DNA of 64,000 nt. Origin: Bolinopsis microptera. Taxonomy: Eukaryota; Ctenophora; Tentaculata; Lobata; Bolinopsidae. Position numbers and translations under genes: made by a program. Position 1 is the first letter of the stretch, and each line of letters starts with the position of its first letter. The notes below the pieces were generated by a model, which was not told where the DNA came from, searched no databases, and saw only the letters and a list, made by a program, of their open reading frames with translations. Of this stretch, positions 61,199 through 64,000 are shown piece after piece. Location of the stretch: contig NC_087073.1 of NCBI RefSeq assembly GCF_026151205.1, forward strand, positions 9,091,411 through 9,155,410, given 5' to 3'.

Positions 61199-63787
61199 CT
61201 ACTTTCCGAGCTGGATATTTTCGACAATGCCCAAGTTATCGTCCCGGGAGGGCTGTTCTGTGGGCCCCTCTCTCAGAGCCAGCATCTCCACGGACTGGGC
61301 CCTACTGACACGGCCCCTGGTCTCGTTATCCAGGTAGTTGTTCACCTCAGAGTAGACATCCAGTTCGTTTCTGCTGTTCGCAAGCGAGGTGTTACTCTTT
61401 ATAAACCTTGGCTCTTGGTTTGACACTGAAGGTGTTTAAGTTGAAGCCAGGTGTTGCAGTGGAATTTGCACACTGATATTTCTTCAGAAAAAGTTATGAT
61501 TTTGCCAGACTTCGAGTAAAAGAAAACCCACTTGGTGCATCACATAACATCTCGTTTTATATGAGTGATTGTGTGGACTCGATACACCCTCACACTATAC
61601 AATCTTACTCACGTTGTGTAGAGTAATCCTCAGCTAGGTACATAAGAGCTGTTTCACTGAACCTCCGGCTAGTTCTCCCTCTCTGTGCCAGCTTGTCTAT
61701 TGAACTGCTCTCTGTCGGAGAGCGGGACAAACTCCGTCTGTAGTTCACACTCCTGAAAGAGGTCGTTTGTTCTGAGGATGTGCCATTGGTGACAAATTTG
61801 GTGGATGATTTTTATCAGTGCAGGCCTTGAAGTGAACTGTGGAAACTGTGAGATAAGATGGGTTATAATAAAAAACGTTACGGTAATTGCAATAATACAA
61901 ACTGTAACTTGGTTAAATTTGAAAATAGCCGTGAAAACCGTGAGCTGTTTACAAAAGGCTGGATCAGGATGATCATAGACCAGGCTTTGCTTTTTCAATT
62001 TGTTGGCTAAATTTTATCCGTATGTGCACGGGCATTTCGTATCATCGGAGGAAATTTCCAGAAGGAAGATACCTCTCAAACTAAGAACTTTTAGCGACAG
62101 TAGCTACGAAACCGAAGAGAATAACCGTGACATTTTGTACAAGGATCACTTTAATATTGCCGAATCATCATTGACCAAATTTGTATTCAAAAGAAAACGA
62201 TCTTGTTCATCTTATAAAATAAATGTAGGATTAACGCCGACAATATAGTCTAAAAATGAATATGTGTCCGGATGAGTCTAAATAAATAAGGATGAGACCG
62301 CTGTCGACTTACCGATACTCTCTGTAACTTGTCGTGTAGCATGAGTTGGCTCTGTTTCGGCAAAAGGTAACTGTTGCTCGAACAATCTCTATTTCTAATC
62401 TACCCTCGACCATATCTTCCAGCGTACTGATTCACAAATTTAAATATATAAGACGGTAACAGCCGAAAGCTAATCATCAAGAATTGAGCTTTTTCTAAAA
62501 CTGTAGCCTTATAAGAAGTAGAGAAACGTGATGGTGCAATAAGTGCGCTATTTAGGTCCTGATATCCATCAACATTTTCGCTATATCGTGAAATCTATGA
62601 TATAACTATGCTCATGATGCTCGAATTTTGATTTAAGTGCATCACGTGACACTAGTTGAGCAAGACTTTGACCCACTGAGATGTAAAAATGCGACTGTTG
62701 GCCACCATAAGACACTGTAGCACTTATGAGCGCAGCAAGAGAGGGATTGAAGGTCCACACTGAGTTGTCACATGATTTAATTGTTGGAGTGATAAAATAC
62801 AAGGTCTCGTGTCTTGTGGCAGCACTTGACTATATTATTTTAGTGCATATATTCCCTTACTTGCCTCATTCTATCTATCTTGGGACCATTATTTTATAAT
62901 TTATTGTCATCTCTATCTGTGCTCTTTAAGAGAGTATTCTAGCCATATTTCTGAAAAAATACATTTATATGAATGATTGTTCCAGTCCCATGGCCATTGA
63001 AGTTGAAAATATCGGTTTTTAGAGTACCTACTAACCCATCTCCATTTTCGTCAAGACTTGACAGGGCCATCACACTCTCTGAATCTAAAAATATCTGTAT
63101 TTGTGGTATGAGTATGACAGTAACACACAAAGATGGGGCAAAATTAATACTTCAAGGTCTATAACTATAATTTAGATTGAGCTTACTAATAAAATAATTC
63201 CTAAACACAAAATGGTACCCATGAAATAATTCTTTCTAAAGTTCTAAGATATCATTAAAGATATTATCTTCATTGACTTTTATAGTGAGAAATCCACCAA
63301 ATAATTATTTACCACACGGAGGCTTCATCTCTAGATGTTCATCACCGTGCAGTTAATGTTACTCACTTGTTATCAATATCTACATATTAGAGTTACAAGA
63401 GTGGAAAGCTTTACATTCTGCAGGCTCCAAAGGTAAATCAATAATGATATGTTAAATGTTTTCATTTAGCAGTATTTAATTTTAGACTATAAATACTCGT
63501 TCTTCATTCGTAGAACTAAATATAGTTGAAACAAGTCACAACCCCTTTTCATGCCAAGAGAGGCATACAACGTGTAGCAATAGATATAGATATAGAGTGC
63601 ACGCGTCTCCGACGTGATTCGAGAGACATCAGACAATGCTTGTAGAGTTGTGGTTCCAGGATGACAAAGTGATAGACTATATTGCGTTGATTCTTTGGCA
63701 AATGTGATCGGGTTGGAGTCATTTCTACAAGAAGTTCTACAAGCTTGAATTCTACCGAATTCAGAATTAGAACAACTACAAGCAATT
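61199..63787 (-). CDS. Unrecognised multi-exon gene (5' end outside the window), Cys-rich region and Ser/Arg-rich tail
   Basis: Minus-strand exons that fit in phase: a Cys-rich exon starting at 63787 (IACSCSNSEFGRIQACRTSC; 3' limit near 63600 uncertain), 62963-63084 (ALSSLDENGDGLVG), 62677-62829 (VWTFNPSLAALISATVSYGG), 62428-62594 (ENVDGYQDLNSALIAPSRF), 62313-62351, 61613-61752 (RRSLSRSPTESSSIDKLAQR) and the last exon 61199-61425 (stop at 61199). Introns are short (about 76-560 bp). The last two exons encode a basic, Ser-rich tail with phosphorylation-type motifs (RRSLSRSP, RRFSET), probably cytosolic. D-x-N-x-D-G recalls calcium-binding loops, but only one is seen. No membrane helix was located with confidence. 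The last three junctions are the best supported; upstream ones are tentative. Confidence 0.5.
63085..63600. other. Intron or unresolved exon region of the right-edge gene
   Basis: AT-rich with some donor-like GT sites on the minus strand (near 63315 and 63360) but no phase-consistent exon that I can place. Confidence 0.3.
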
Positions 63788-64000
63788 CTGAAAGGCAATA
63801 GATGGTTATGGTGATCTTGCAGAAGTTGAATGTTGAACTTGAATAAATGAATACGTGACTCGAACTTTAACTTTTCATTAGTGATACCGACGCTACTGGA
63901 CCTTTGACCGTGTCGAAATGTTTTCGTTCTATTTTATCTTAGTTCCCAAACATATGGCTATGCAAATTTGGGCGATGAAAAATCTCGGCAGCCCTCTCGT
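63788..64000. other. Right edge, probable intron
   Basis: Begins with the pyrimidine-rich acceptor of the 63787 exon on the minus strand. Nothing else recognised. Confidence 0.4.

Noticed and set aside
61669..61998. Minus-strand ORF with a membrane-helix-like run (TVCIIAITVTFFIITHLI)
   Set aside because: The neighbouring exon at 61613-61752 uses a different frame, and the run lies in what the phases make an intron.

Overview
The window is nuclear DNA of an invertebrate animal. Genes are split by GT-AG introns, the background is AT-rich (roughly one third G+C by eye), and the recognisable proteins are metazoan: a FAIM orthologue, a CCCH/WWE/PARP protein of the PARP12/PARP13 type, a retinol-dehydrogenase-like SDR, and a semaphorin with sema and PSI domains. 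A degenerate (TTAGGG)n array fits a lineage using the ancestral animal telomere repeat. I cannot name the species. All exon models were spliced by eye from reading frame, phase and splice signals.

Left part (1-17 kb). The last exon of an unknown plus-strand gene ends at 180, tail-to-tail with FAIM (minus, 7726 to 1585, five coding exons). FAIM intron 3 holds an intronless PARP-like gene (3600-5459, minus) and a small inverted-repeat element carrying telomere-like repeats. A ~365-bp tandem satellite lies just upstream of FAIM. Next come a tRNA-derived SINE, a 240-bp direct duplication and a two-exon SDR gene (minus, 11642 to 10551). A cluster of decayed mariner-like DNA transposon pieces (12.2-14.3 kb) follows, then a small cysteine-rich membrane-protein gene (minus, about 15643 to 14734) that starts beside a CRE/E-box/CCAAT cluster.

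Middle (17.3-59.1 kb). One plus-strand semaphorin gene fills this part. Its signal-peptide exon is at 17281, followed by a 26-kb first intron, ten exons for the sema and PSI domains (43468-52864) and a PSI-end exon. Two or three Ser/Thr/Pro-rich or Thr-rich stalk exons follow, all of symmetric phase 1-1. There are two alternative last exons: one gives a hydrophobic C-terminus with almost no tail, the other a transmembrane helix plus a tail of about 50 residues. Intron 1 contains two candidate nested minus-strand mini-genes (20251-20566 and 41022-41425), a candidate secreted-peptide ORF or alternative first exon at 33182, a LINE fragment, a SINE copy, a long foldback and several minisatellites. 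The 3' introns are densely studded with the palindrome TGACGTCA.

Right part (59.1-64 kb). Tail-to-tail with the semaphorin, an unrecognised multi-exon gene runs on the minus strand from beyond about 63.8 kb to 61199. It has a cysteine-rich part upstream and a Ser/Arg-rich C-terminal tail. Its 5' end lies outside the window.
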